Shown one piece after another: positions 1-10,817 of a DNA stretch of 64,000 nt (its first letter is position 1; the number at the start of each line of letters is the position of its first letter). The stretch spans positions 1-64,000 of the forward strand of contig CACVBU010001187.1 in assembly GCA_902728285.1 (NCBI GenBank). Direction: 5' to 3'. The DNA comes from Clytia hemisphaerica. Its lineage: Eukaryota > Cnidaria > Hydrozoa > Leptothecata > Clytiidae. Both the position numbers and the translations under genes were made by a program. The notes under the pieces were generated by a model that searched no databases, had not been told where the DNA came from, and saw only the letters and a program-made list of their open reading frames with translations.

Positions 1-662
1 CGAAAACAATATTCAAAACAAAAACTCAAAATTTTGTTCTTACTTCATTCGCACGCACTAGCTTCCTTCAATTTTTTATCTAGAGATTATTAAATTTATA
101 TCTTTATCCGTTACTTTCTACTATTCGACATTCTATCACTCGGATAAGCTCCCATTTTCGATGAAAGTTCGAGGATCCTTGATGGTTTTCCGTTCTCTTA
201 TTCAATTTTTAGCATCTTGCTAAACTTTTGGTAAAATTTAATCTCTGTTTTGGAAAAAATCTTGGCTCGCGTCAAACAGAGTTAACTTTTTCCACTGACT
301 AATAGAGAAGCATGACCATGGTTGTGTTTTTTGTTCTTTTTTTGTCAAAAATTTTGTTCAATGTCATTATACTGTAATTGGCTTTACTCAATCCATCTCG
401 AGGAGAAATGTTGCAATTTTTTCTTGCTCGCGTCGCTCGCATTTCCTAAATGTTTCTAAAATGACCTAAATTTTAACTTCAATTTTTGGTATACGAATGC
501 AACCAAAAAATGGGCGCCAGAATAAGCATACAAGGCGCTTTAATCCAAAATTCTACTTTTGCCTGCCCATCCTTGATCTACCTACCACGTTACTGTTTGG
601 TAATCGTCATAGAGACTTTGGATGGTGACAACCCCAACCTTTATCGTCCACACATACCCAGC
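1..662. other. AT-rich flank without recognisable gene
   Basis: No open frame here looks coding and no exon could be recognised. The stretch is AT-rich and precedes the 178-bp satellite array. The last bases already resemble a diverged satellite monomer. Confidence 0.5.
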
Positions 663-2873
663 ATGGAGTCAATTTTTTTTGAAAAATGTCAGAAAAGGGT
701 TTATCTAATGTCCACTCTATTTTTGGAGTCCATTGAATTCGATCCAAGTTGTCCATTACACCTAAAATGCAATTTTCAATTTTTTCGGAAATGTCAACTT
801 TGATGACGTTGCCGTAAACTAGTTTTATGGAAAAAGAGGTATGAAGTCAATTTCTTTTGGAAAATGTCACAAAAGGGTTTATCTAATGTCCACTTTATTT
901 TTGGAGTCCATTGAAATCGATCCAAGTTGTCCATTACACCTAAATTGCAATTTTCAATTTTTTCGGAAATGTTAACTTTGATGACGTTGCCGTAAACTAG
1001 TTTTAGGGAAAAAGAGGTATGAAGTCAATTTCTTTTGGAAAAAGTCAAAAAAGGGTTTATCTAATGTCCACTTTATTTTTGGAGTCCATTGAATTCGAAC
1101 CAAGTTGTCCATTACACCTAAAATGCAATTTTCAATTTTTTCGGAAATGTCAACTTTGATGACGTTGCCGTAAACTAGTTTTAGGGAAAAAGAGGTATGA
1201 AGTCAATTTTTTTTGGAAAATGTCAGAAAAGGGTTTATCTAATGTCCACTCTATTTTTGGAGTCCATTGAATTCGATCCAAGTTGTCCATTACACCTAAA
1301 ATGCAATTTTCAATTTTTTCGGAAATGTCAACTTTGATGACATTGCCGTAAACTTGTTTTAGGGATAAAGAGGTATGAAGTCAATTTTTTTTGGAAAATG
1401 TCACAAAAGGGTTTATCTAATGTCCACTCTATTTTTGGAGTCCATTGAATTCGATCCAAGTTATCTATTACACCTAAAATGCAATTTTAAATTTTTTCGG
1501 AAATGTCAAATTTGATGACGTTGCCGTAAACTAGTTTTAGGGATAAAGAGGTATGAAGTCAATTTTTTTTGGAAAATGTCAGAAACGGGTTTATCTAATG
1601 TCCACGCTATTTTTGGAGTCCATTGAATTCGATCCAAGTTGTCCATTACACCTAAAATGCAATTTTCAATTTTTTCGGAAATGTCAACTTTGATGACGTT
1701 GCCGTAAACTAGTTTTAGGGAAAAAGAGGTATGAAGTCAATTTCTTCTGGAAAACGTCAATAAAGGGTTTATCTAATGTCCACTCTATTTTTGAAGTCCA
1801 TTGAATTCGATCCAAGTTGTCCATTACACCTAAATTGCAATTTTCAGTTTTTTCGGAAATGTCAACTTTGATGACGTTGCCGTAAACTAGTTTTAGGGAA
1901 AAAGAGGTATGAAGTCAATTTTTTTTGGAAAATGTCAGAAACGGGTTTATCTAATGTCCACTCTATTTTTGGAGTCCATTGAATTCGATCCAAGTTGTCC
2001 ATTACACCTAAAATGCAATTTTCAATTTTTTCGGAAATGTCAACTTTGATGACGTTGCCGTAAACTAGTTTTAGGGAAAAAGAGGTATGAAGTCAATTTC
2101 TTCTCGAAAACGTCAATAAAGGGTTTATCTAATGTCCACTCTATTTTTGGAGTCCATTGAATTCGATCCAAGTTGTCCATTACACCTAAATTGCAATTTT
2201 CAGTTTTTTCGGAAATGTCAACTTTGATGACGTTGCCGTAAACTAGTTTTAGGGAAAAAGAGGTATGAAGTCAATTTCTTTTGGAAAATGTCACAAAAGG
2301 GTTTATCTAATGTCCACTCTATTTTTGAAGTCCATTGAATTCGATCCAAGTTGTCCATTACACCTAAATTGCAATTTTCAGTTTTTTCGGAAATGTCAAC
2401 TTTGATGACGTTGCCGTAAACTAGTTTTAGGGAAAAAGAGGTATGAAGTCAATTTTTTTTGGAAAATGTCACAAAAGGGTTTATCTAATGTCCACTTTAT
2501 TTTTGGAGTCCATTGAATTCGATCCAAGTTGTCCATTACACCTAAAATGCAATTTTCAATTTTTTCGGAAATGTCAACTTTGATGACGTTGCCGTAAACT
2601 AGTTTTAGGGAAAAAGAGGTATCAAGTCAATTTCTTTTGGAAAACGTCACAAAAGGGTTTATCTAATGTCCACTCTATTTTTGGAGTCCATTGAATTCGA
2701 TCCAAGTTGTCTATTACACCTAAAATGCAATTTTCAATTTTTTCGGAAATGTCAACTTTGATGACGTTGCCGTAAACTAGTTTTAGGGAAAAAGAGGTAT
2801 GAAGTCGATTTCTTTTGGAAAATGTCACAAAAGGGTTTATCTAATGTCCACTCTAATTTTGGAGTCCATTTGA
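663..2873. repeat. 178-bp satellite array, about 12.4 monomers
   Basis: The anchor ATGAAGTCAATTT (first copy ATGGAGTCAA) recurs at 663, 841, 1019, 1197, 1375, 1553, 1731, 1909, 2087, 2265, 2443, 2621 and 2799, exactly 178 bp apart each time. The last copy stops after about 75 bp near 2873. Monomers differ by scattered substitutions only, with no length change, so the array has been homogenised recently or is under length constraint. Each monomer carries the landmarks GGAGTCCATTGAATTCGATC and TGATGACGTTGCCG. Short open frames across it are by-products of the repeat. The length is close to one nucleosome repeat, as in many centromeric or heterochromatic satellites; that role is inference. Confidence 0.95.
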
Positions 2874-3248
2874 TGCTGTCCGAATGAGATGTGATCAATT
2901 TTATTCGGACGCGTAAAAAATTTTTTGAATCGGTGGCTGGAATCTGAATCTGTATCTCCAATCTGAATCTGTATTTGCCGCTAACTTCATTTTGGTNAAA
3001 AATACGGTGCATATCTTAATGCTTCACTTTTTCTTGCCTGAGAAAGTTTAAAGATATTCGATTCTAGCCCTTCGGGGTTATACGTGGATAATTTTGAAAA
3101 GGAGGCTAATACAGCGGAATCAGGACAATCAAAAGAGAGAACTTTCAAGAATGATTTCCCAAAAACTAATAAGGGGGAGGGTAGAATGAGAATGTCCTGG
3201 TTGGAAAATTTTCGAAAAATCAATTAGCGGGAGGACGCTTATTAGGTA

Positions 3249-3562
3249 CCTTAAATTAAAGGAAGAAAATTTGGCGGATTTGACGGGTTTGGCCAGAATC
3301 CGCCAAAATTTCTTTTTTCCGCCATCCGCCAAATTAAATTCCCGTCAAATTAAAAATTTTGAAAATATGATCTCTTTTAAGGTGGTTTTGCATTTGTTTT
3401 GCTGTTTTTACGCCATTTTAAGGATACATTTTTCAGCAAACGCCAAATTAAATTCCCGCCAAATTTAGTTTTTTTTGTCCATCCGCCAAATTAAATTCCC
3501 TCTAAAAAACTTTTTTGGTCATCCGCCAAATTAAATTCCCGCCAAAATTTCTTCCTTTAAGG
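3249..3562. mobile_element. TA-flanked foldback MITE (CCTTAA family, copy 1)
   Basis: Terminal inverted repeats begin CCTTAAATTAAAGGAAGAAA on the left and read as the near complement on the right, ending TTCTTCCTTTAAGG. TA lies on both sides (3247-3248 and 3563-3564). Internally the motif CGCCAAATTAAATTCCC recurs four times on one strand. No transposase is present, so it is non-autonomous. Related copies lie at 6716-6911, 14729-16224 and 50701-51152. TA duplication fits Tc1/mariner-like mobilisation, but the source family was not identified. Confidence 0.7.
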
Positions 3563-3569
3563 TACCCGG

Positions 3570-3849
3570 AATAAGCCTAGGGACTTTCTCCTTATTGAAA
3601 ATTTTACTCGACCTAGTAGATTACCCCTAGTCGTTATTAATTTCGCCTAGCGAAAGTATTACGATAGCCTTTCGCGGCGGCGGCGGCGGTGTAATAAAAA
3701 AATTAGAAAACGAAAGTACTCGATACGGTGGACAAACTCACTAAATTTAATTTATAAATCGTATAACCACGGACGATTTTCGCAGGTTTTCTTTGGATTA
3801 CGTCATATATCTTTGTGTCTTTAGCTTCATTGTTTGGATTTTTTCTTTA
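3570..3849. other. Intergenic, no gene seen
   Basis: Nothing coding was seen. A short GCGGCGGCGGCGGCGG run lies near 3675-3690 in otherwise AT-rich sequence. Confidence 0.4.
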
Positions 3850-4700
3850 TTTTCTTATAAGCATATACTTTATAAGAATCAAATCAATAACTCTCGATAA
3901 ACGGTGATATATCCTTCGGTAATTAGTTCTTACAAAGTAAACAAGGGATGGTGCACAATATGAGCATATTTATTTTTCTTATAAGCATATACTTTATAAG
4001 AATTAAATCGATAACTCTTGATAAACGGTGATATACCCTTCGGTAATTAGTTCTTACAAGTAAACAATAGATGGCAGGCAATATGAGCATATTTATTTAT
4101 CTTATAAGCATATACTTTATAAGAATTAAATCGATAACTCTTGATAAACGGTGATATACCCCTTCGGTAATTAGTTCTTACAAGTAAACAAGAGATGGCA
4201 GGCAATATGAGCATATTTATTTTTCTTATAAGCATATACTTTATAAGAATCAAATCGATAACTCTTGATAGACTGTGATATACCTTTCGGTAATTAGTTC
4301 TTACAAAGTAAATAAGGGATGGCGCACAATATGAGCATATTTATTTTTCTTATAAGCATATACTTTATAAGAATCAAATCGATAACTCTTGATAAACGGT
4401 GATATACTCTTCGGTAATTAGTTCTTACAAGTAAATAAGAGATGGCAGGCAATATGAGCATATTTATTTTTCTTATAAGCATATACTTTATAAGAATCAA
4501 ATCGATAACTCTTGATAGACTGTGATATACCTTTCGGTAATTAGTTCTTTCAAAGTTAACAAGGGATGGCGCAAAATATTAGCATATTTATTTTTCTTAT
4601 AATATAAGCATATACTTTATAAGAATCAAATCAATAACTCTTGATAGACTGATATAGCCTTCGATAATTAGTTCTTACAAAGTAATCAATATGAACATAT
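3850..4700. repeat. Tandem array of about 124-bp units, seven copies
   Basis: The anchor CTTATAAGCATATACTTTA starts at 3854, 3978, 4101, 4225, 4349, 4472 and 4596, with spacings of 123-124 bp. A further fragment continues after the small foldback insertion at 4706-4791. Alternate copies share variants (GGCAGGCAATATGAG versus GGCGCACAATATGAG), suggesting amplification partly as dimers of about 247 bp. Short open frames inside follow the repeat and are not taken as genes. Confidence 0.9.
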
Positions 4701-4705
4701 TTACG

Positions 4706-4791
4706 TTATCGGGGAAAACTTCGTCCGGGAAAAATATTCGTCACTTGGCCAAAATTTCGTCACTTTTCTCCGACGAAGTTTTCCCTGATAA
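4706..4791. mobile_element. 86-bp foldback insertion in the 124-bp array
   Basis: The left end TTATCGGGGAAAACTTCGTC and the right end GACGAAGTTTTCCCTGATAA are inverted repeats that continue inwards for about 34 bp with few mismatches. The segment interrupts the last unit of the surrounding tandem array, so it is a later insertion. No coding capacity; it is a very small MITE or similar hairpin element. Confidence 0.7.
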
Positions 4792-5274
4792 GGTATTTTT
4801 TTTTCTATAAGAATCAAATTAATAACTCTTTATAGATGGTGATATGCCCTTCAGTTATTAGTTCTTAAGAATTAAACAACCATTGTTCGTAAATTAAATT
4901 GATCTTTTCTTTTTAGCGATTTTGAGTCTCGTTTGTTGTTCATATAAAATTGTTTCATCAAGGCTCGATGTAAAGTAGACTTCAGATTAGCTTTCATCTC
5001 TACTTCTTGTTTTTTCCCATGCAGTTTAAACTTTAGGCGAAATTTTCGACTTCAAGTCGTCTTGTTGCATTTACATCTCGGCGAACATGATAGGTGTATT
5101 AATATTTTTTTGATTTATGTTAGAGAATTGCCTTTTATCTTTCACAATCTTCAAACAGCGAATCTTAAGTCTGTCTAAATATAATCTGCAGTGGAGGCAA
5201 CAATGGCTGTAACTTTCTTTAGAATTTGAACTAGATAGCTATTTAAAAGTGGATATTATATCAAAACTAAGGCG

Positions 5275-5330
5275 TAGTGGTATAGTGGTTATCATCCTTG
5301 ACTCCCGCCTGGGAGGCCCGAGTTCGATAC
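5275..5330 (+). promoter_or_regulatory. Internal RNA polymerase III promoter of the SINE (A and B boxes)
   Basis: The A box at 5275-5288 and the B box at 5320-5330 are spaced as in a tRNA gene (about 32 bp between boxes). This is the expected type-2 Pol III promoter for the SINE. Confidence 0.75.
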
Positions 5331-5656
5331 CCACCGTGTCACTACGATTCACTTGGCAAGTGAATGTACCTTCGCCCGGGTCAACCCATGCCATGTGAGG
5401 GGAATTGGGTACCACTGCTCTGATACAAGAGTGTGGGGAGATATATCAGGCAATGTGGTGTGGTGACGAAATTCATAGGGTCAGACTTGCGAGAACGCAT
5501 GGTTCTCCCGTCCTGATCGAGTATCGTTGCTATACACCATCGGTTCTGTGTGTCGCGAACATAGGATCGACAGAGTCTGATAAGCGCGATAATTTCCCTA
5601 TCCTAAGATAGTGAATGCTGTCCTGGGGTTGGGCCAATTCCCCATGTGGGATGGTA

Positions 5657-5659
<3 letters not shown>

Positions 5660-5694
<35 letters not shown>
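5660..5694. repeat. (TC)n microsatellite, SINE tail
   Basis: A pure TC dinucleotide run of about 35 bp at the 3' end of the SINE, immediately followed by the 3' target duplication. It is part of the element, not an independent locus. Confidence 0.95.
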
Positions 5695-5698
<4 letters not shown>

Positions 5699-6117
5699 TA
5701 TCAAAAAGAAAAAAGTTATTGAAGAAGTCACTTTTTTCTCCTGTTTTTTTTATCCAATCTTCATTTTCAATTTTTTTTTGCATTTTTTCGATTTGAGAAT
5801 TTTCCACTCCTGAATATCTTTTCAACGATCACAAAACCACTATCAAATTCAAATTAAGTTACACACTTATTGTCTCTGCTTCAGATTATACGATTATATT
5901 AGACTTTAAATATCTATTGTTTTAAGATATTTTCTAAATTTGCGTCTTTTCATGATGGAAAACATCTGTACCAATTTCCATGGCCGTTCTCTTCAAGATC
6001 TCAGAAATTATAGAGGGTGGCAGCGTCCTGCACCTCCCTCCGGGCTACCTAAAGAAATCGAAAAAAGGTTGGGCTGAACTTGGTCTGTTCTCAAGGAAAA
6101 ATGAACAATTCAATTTC

Positions 6118-6123
6118 TTTATT
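6118..6123 (-). terminator. Candidate polyadenylation signal of ACAT1
   Basis: AATAAA on the minus strand about 113 nt past the ACAT1 stop. Position and motif fit a polyadenylation signal; nothing else supports it. Confidence 0.4.
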
Positions 6124-6235
6124 AAAAAGTTTCTTTTTTTATAAATATGAATTGATAATTACTAAAAAAGTTTGATTTTGTGAATTTGAAACTACATGGG
6201 TATTTCAAGAGGTATTCTATTCAAAAGCAATCATA

Positions 6236-6514
6236 TTAAATACGTTGCACAATGATAGCGGAGGCACCACCACCACCGTTACAAATACCAGCGATTCCAA
6301 ATTGACCTGGTTCTAAATTATGAACCAAGTGGGCAACAATACGAGTACCACTCATTCCGATGGGATGGCCAATCGAGACAGCACCTCCATTTTTATTAAC
6401 TTTCTCAGCGTCAAGGTTTAATTCTTTGATGTTGGCAAGAACAACTGCACTAAAAGCTTCGTTAATTTCAATCATGCTCATGTCATCAAAAGTCAAACCA
6501 GCTTGCTCCAGTGC
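6236..6514 (-). CDS. ACAT1: ACAT1 last exon, catalytic His and Cys, stop
   Basis: Codes [35 protein letters not shown] with the catalytic His, and [17 protein letters not shown] with the second catalytic Cys, then stop TAA at 6238-6236. Acceptor ATTCACCATAG. Confidence 0.95.
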   Translation of the reverse strand, partial: ALEQAGLTFDDMSMIEINEAFSAVVLANIKELNLDAEKVNKNGGAVSIGHPIGMSGTRIVAHLVHNLEPGQFGIAGICNGGGGASAIIVQRI

Positions 6515-6715
6515 CTATGGTGAATGAGAAAAACAATTTCAATCCAGTAAAATCTCAGTACTTAGGAACTCCTAAACCCTGGTTTAGTGCACTTTTAGGC
6601 TTTCTTTTATTGATTTTATTACTCTCCACTTCAAAGACAAAATATGGATTGTAAATGTTATGAAAAAGTGAAATGTCATGGTATCAAAGGACACTTGCAT
6701 CTTTGTTCGAAAGAC

Positions 6716-6911
6716 ATTAAAGGAAGAAATTTTGTTCCCGCCAAATTTAATTTATATAACGTACCGCCAAATTTCGTCCTATTTTAGGCTCCAAAATTGG
6801 GTTTTCAACAATTTTGCTATCATTTTTGACCCTACATATCCTGCAACCGCCAAATTTAATTTTCTCGGCCATCCGCCAAATTAAATTTCCGCCAAAATTT
6901 CTTCCTTTCAT
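6716..6911. mobile_element. Foldback MITE in ACAT1 last intron (CCTTAA family, copy 2)
   Basis: Ends TTAAAGGAAGAAATTTT and AAAATTTCTTCCTTT are inverted repeats matching the element at 3249-3562. The interior again repeats CGCCAAATTTAATTT. It sits in the intron between the last two ACAT1 exons without touching splice sites. The flanking TA is not clear in this copy. Confidence 0.6.
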
Positions 6912-6994
6912 GTATAATTCAAATAAATATATCCGTAGAGAAAGGATTGGAGCACATTACATTAATAACAGTTTGCAACAAGATTACAGCATAC

Positions 6995-7266
6995 CTTAGG
7001 CATTGCTAATGCAGGAGCAACTGAGAAATCTACAGGAGCGCATGAGGCGTCAGCGAAAGAGATAATCCTTGCCAATGGCTTTCCATCGTGCTGTTTGGCA
7101 GCTTCTGCTGACATTAATACGGTTGCTGCAGCACCATCGTTCAACGTACTTGCGTTTGCTGCTGTTATGGTACCATCTTTCCTGAACACAGCTTTCAGAC
7201 CAGACATTTTATCGAAACTGACTTTGGTGAACTCCTCGTCGATGGCGACTTCGGTAGGTGGTTTGC
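6995..7266 (-). CDS. ACAT1: ACAT1 exon 8, [14 protein letters not shown] segment
   Basis: A 272-nt exon with the family signature [16 protein letters not shown] followed by [11 protein letters not shown] and ending VAPALAMPK. Acceptor TTCTCCCAG, donor GTATGC. Confidence 0.94.
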
Positions 7267-7792
7267 CTGGGAGAAGAGAGACACATGTTGGTCAATAAAA
7301 TCATTACCAAGGTGATTAAATTCCTCGAGTCAAGTGTTAATTTTTCATTAATAAAGTCAACTTCTTGACTTCTTTTGAAAATGGTAGGCTTGTAAAGTAA
7401 CTTATAAAAAGGTCTATTGATACTAATGAACCTGTGAGGCAAGAGTCTATGTAGTTCTGTATGACCTTGATTTTTACATATTAGAATAAAGTATTCAATA
7501 TTTCAATCTCTAGGCTAGTTTTTTTGCAGTCAACAGGAATTCGTCTTAAATAGATGACAGTTAATACATGGGTCGTGACTTAATAAACAAACTTTGGGGA
7601 TCGTCAGACTCCTTGCCAGTCTCTTTAACGAAAGTCTGGACTGGTAAGAGGGCTCATGTGCTTCTCTAGTGGGCACGAAAATAAGGGCAGATGTTGAGAA
7701 CTGGCCACCACTCTGCCAGCGTTCTCTGTGAACGACACTAGCAACTAGACTCTGTCCAATGAATAAAAAAGTGATTGGGATGAAAGACATAC

Positions 7793-7847
7793 CTCTTCGT
7801 TTGTTGGGCACAGTGACAGGGACAACTTCATGAGCAAACAGGTTTTT
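7793..7847 (-). CDS. ACAT1: ACAT1 exon 7, short linker exon
   Basis: A 55-nt exon coding KNLFAHEVVPVTVPNKRR, matching the EVIPVTV segment of the family. It ends in phase 1 at G/GTATGT and joins the next exon to make a Gly codon. Confidence 0.88.
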
Positions 7848-8023
7848 CTGAAAAGAAAAATTGGTAAATGAAATTAAAACTTCTGTCAAAATAATCAATG
7901 AAATGGTATCAATTATGACTGCCAAGTTCTCATAAAACTCAAAAAAGGAGAACACAACCATCAAAATAAGAAAAAAAAATTCATGGATCATTTTATGATG
8001 TCTCAGAAAAGCTTGATTCTCAC

Positions 8024-8125
8024 CTCCCAAGCAGCACGACTTTTGGTGTACGAAGCTTGAGCATAAGCATCTTGCTCCTCACGTGTGATGCCATATTTAC
8101 TGACTGTACCTTCTGCGCATACACC
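8024..8125 (-). CDS. ACAT1: ACAT1 exon 6, loop domain
   Basis: A 102-nt phase-0 exon coding [20 protein letters not shown] and on to SRAAWE, the CoA-binding loop region that follows GIHM. Acceptor TTTTTTTCAG, donor GTGAGA. Confidence 0.92.
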
Positions 8126-9887
8126 CTGAAAAAAATGGAATTAACATAAATTAAGAAAATAAGGTTGAAATTCTCAAAAATACGCCACTCTGTACTTTTT
8201 CTGACGTAAAAATATGCCATAAATGCCATAGTTTTGTGTCAATGGCATCAATTTTCTTGAGCAATCGAGAATGACCACATTGTAGACAGGTATTCATTTT
8301 TGCGAAGCGAATATACATGAGCGAAGCAGTTTTGAAGAAGCTGAAACTGTAGCAAAGAGAAAGAACAGAAGAAATAAAATTTTTATTGTTTCATTGACAA
8401 GACAGGCTCAACAGAGTTGTTGTGTCATTTCCAGAAAAGGAAAGCTGAAAATGACCTGCATACGTGGTGAAAAAACCTTTTTTGCGAAACGAATATAACT
8501 ATAAGAGAGTGAGCAAGAACATGAACTTCGCCTTTTTGCATGCTTTGAAATGGGGAAGAACATATTCAAGTTATGGATAATCTGGAAGAATTTATCCCTC
8601 CTCTTATTCAGTGGAAAAGAGACCGAAAAGAGAACTGATTGTTTGTCGTTGTTCTTGAGATCTTGACTTGACTGCTCGAAAATATGTGGGCTCTGGTTGC
8701 TTGCTGTTATAAATATGCATTTGATGGCCAGGATAAAGTAACTATTGAGGAAACATATGATTGTAAAAAGGATTTTAGAAACTGCTGGAAATGAAAATGA
8801 CTTGTAAAATATCGAAATTATGTGTCCATGAACAAATCTTGACAGTTATCAAAACCTTTTAACTGTTTTAAATTTCTGTGCTACAGCTAATAAAATAATT
8901 TTAATGTGAAGAGTTTGCTCCTAAATCAATGGTAAAACTGTCAAACATTTGTCTCCAGCAGATTTAAGATTAAAAACCCTATAGGCTTCACCACTTTGGA
9001 AAATACAGCCATTAAAAATGTTGAGGTTTTTTGCTTGATTGTTGAAGCAAACCCTGGTTGAAGAAATTGTAGGAATCTTCTTAAATTTTAGTTCTTTTTC
9101 TCTGTTTTTTCTTTATATTTATCTTTAGGATTTTATACCACTAATAGTTTTATTATAATTTATAGAACTTAAAATTTTAAATTTTTGTGTAAATAATGAT
9201 GTAACTTGATACAATATTTCTAACTTGTAACTGGGTATGGTTATTAAAGATTAAATTCCTCAGTATTTCACATCCCTGTCTCAATAGACCGACTGGTGTT
9301 TAAACCGGATAGTGCTTGACCCCGAGGATTCTTTTGTTTTGATTGAGTTTTGGTTGTATACAAGGGACTCTAAAATAAAGACTAGATTTGATATCAACAT
9401 TTGTATGCACAGTTGTATGCAACGGACTCTAAAATAAAGACTAGATTTGATATCAACATTTACATGTAAAAATCTTCGAAACCATGAATACTATCATCGA
9501 GTCACCAATCATTTACTGAGGAAAGTCTGTCTACCCTGGAAATAAAACAAATAAAAAACTATTTATGGCAGGGGGATTCGAATGTTTGTTTTTATTGAAA
9601 CATTCGAAATTCGAAAGATTCGAAAGTTCGATTTTCGAACACAAGGAATTTCAAACCGGAAGTGAAATGAGTCAAAATAAAAACCAAAATTAAAAATATT
9701 TTACTTTTTAGGTTTAGGTGGAAAAGCTTTCCCGAACAAAAGACGCGATTTTAAAATTTTCTTTGAATATTTTTTACTTACCTTACATGAGTATTAGGAG
9801 ACGTGTAATTAACAGAAGCATTCGACGAACCATTTTTACGAAATATCTGCTGTTCTTTGCTAGGAGACGGTTTTTTATGAAAAAGTG

Positions 9888-10375
9888 AACAGCAGGTCTC
9901 ATTTTCTAGGAGGATCAATTTACTTCAAAACATCTGTTGTTCTATTAGAGGAGATAACGTCATCAGTGACCAGCAGATAGCATTTTCTAGGTAATGACGT
10001 CATCGGTGAACAGCAGATAGGTTTTTCTAGGCAATAACTTTATAATGAATATTTTATCCATCTGCTGTTTCGTTTTGTTAATTTCATGAGACGGTACAAA
10101 CTGTCGGGATATTTTTGAAGAACAGCAGGTCATAGACATTGAGACAGGGGTACAAACCTATGAACAGCAGATCAATTATTTGAGACAGTGAGACAGGGGT
10201 ATAAACCAAAGAACAGCAGATCAAAATTTTTGAGACACTTAGACAGGGTACAAACCCAAGAACAGCAGATCAAATTTTCTATGGGACAGGGTACAAAACT
10301 AGGGTCTCAGGAATCAAAGAACAACAGATGTGAATTTCCAGGAGTAGGATTTTTCCAGTAGACCAACAGATCAAA
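9888..10375. repeat. Degenerate interspersed motif AACAGCAGATC, about 11 copies
   Basis: The core AACAGCAGAT or its complement ATCTGCTGTT recurs near 9890, 9940, 9977, 10008, 10060, 10119, 10163, 10212, 10260, 10319 and 10362, mostly about 50 bp apart. Companion words are GAGACAGGG and TACAAACC. Several early copies are inverted relative to later ones. It is more degenerate than the satellites in this window. Confidence 0.7.
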
Positions 10376-10432
10376 ATTTCTAGGTTGAATATACATGGAC
10401 AGCTGTAATAAGGTATAAATCATATAACGTTA

Positions 10433-10559
10433 GAAAAAAGAACTTATCGGGCAGTGTATATGTATAAAAGTTGCGAAGCGATCGAGGCAGGTCACTAAAT
10501 TCGCAAGTTGCAAGCAAAAAGATAGAAAGTATTGAATGAGCCCGATAAGTTCATTTTTC
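10433..10559. mobile_element. 127-bp MITE with 8-bp target duplication (hAT-type)
   Basis: Inverted ends GAAAAAAGAACTTATCGGGC and GCCCGATAAGTTCATTTTTC are flanked by direct 8-bp repeats TAACGTTA (10425-10432 and 10560-10567). An 8-bp duplication is typical of hAT elements. The duplication is itself a palindrome, so other boundaries remain possible. Confidence 0.7.
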
Positions 10560-10673
10560 TAACGTTAGTAAACATTTTTCGAAGACTATAATTTATTGTC
10601 AACTTCCCGACTGTTAAAAGATTGCACCGATCAAATGTCGTTTCCAGAAGAATGGATGAAAGGTTGGTCTTAC

Positions 10674-10817
10674 CATATGTATCCCATCATAAGCATCAGT
10701 GAGGCCATCGTAAACAATACCATCAAGCATCATATTACCACCATATTTCAAAGGCTCTCGTTTGACGTAGTATGGCACATTTGACATGCTTTCTTGTCCA
10801 CCAGCAACCATGATTTC
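10674..10817 (-). CDS. ACAT1: ACAT1 exon 5, [13 protein letters not shown] segment
   Basis: A 144-nt exon in phase 0. It codes the thiolase signature [18 protein letters not shown] and the segment ending [11 protein letters not shown]. Acceptor TTTGCAG, donor GTAAGA. Confidence 0.92.

Larger units (their letters stand above)
5267..5694 (+). mobile_element. tRNA-derived SINE with TC-repeat tail
   Basis: The element starts with a tRNA-like head holding an A box (TAGTGGTATAGTGG, 5275-5288) and a B box (GAGTTCGATAC, 5320-5330). It continues through an unrelated body of about 300 bp and ends in a pure TC repeat. It is flanked by perfect 12-bp direct repeats ATTATATCAAAA (5255-5266 and 5695-5706), the mark of LINE-assisted insertion. 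The perfect duplication means a young copy. The head resembles tRNAs of the GTGGTATAGTGGTTA type (Asp/Glu-like), but the acceptor stem is not conserved, so it is not annotated as a functional tRNA. Confidence 0.9.
8126..10673 (-). other. Large ACAT1 intron with small repeats
   Basis: No exon was recognised. A 40-bp segment (TAAAATAAAGACTAGATTTG and following) is directly duplicated at about 9370-9408 and 9427-9466. TTCGAA-rich low-complexity sequence lies at 9575-9640. The CAGCAGATC-type motif cluster (9888-10375) and a hAT-type MITE (10433-10559) are listed separately. Confidence 0.6.

Noticed and set aside
663..2873. Short genes or a CRISPR-like array in the satellite
   Set aside because: Direct 178-bp repeats without unique spacers in an animal genome; the open frames repeat with the unit and are interrupted in other copies.
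5271..5342. tRNA gene
   Set aside because: A and B boxes are present, but the acceptor stem does not pair and the sequence is the head of a SINE with its own 12-bp duplication.
7530..8030. 166-codon minus-strand gene
   Set aside because: It only runs through the ACAT1 exon at 7793-7847 and its introns; exon phase and splice sites explain the real coding part.
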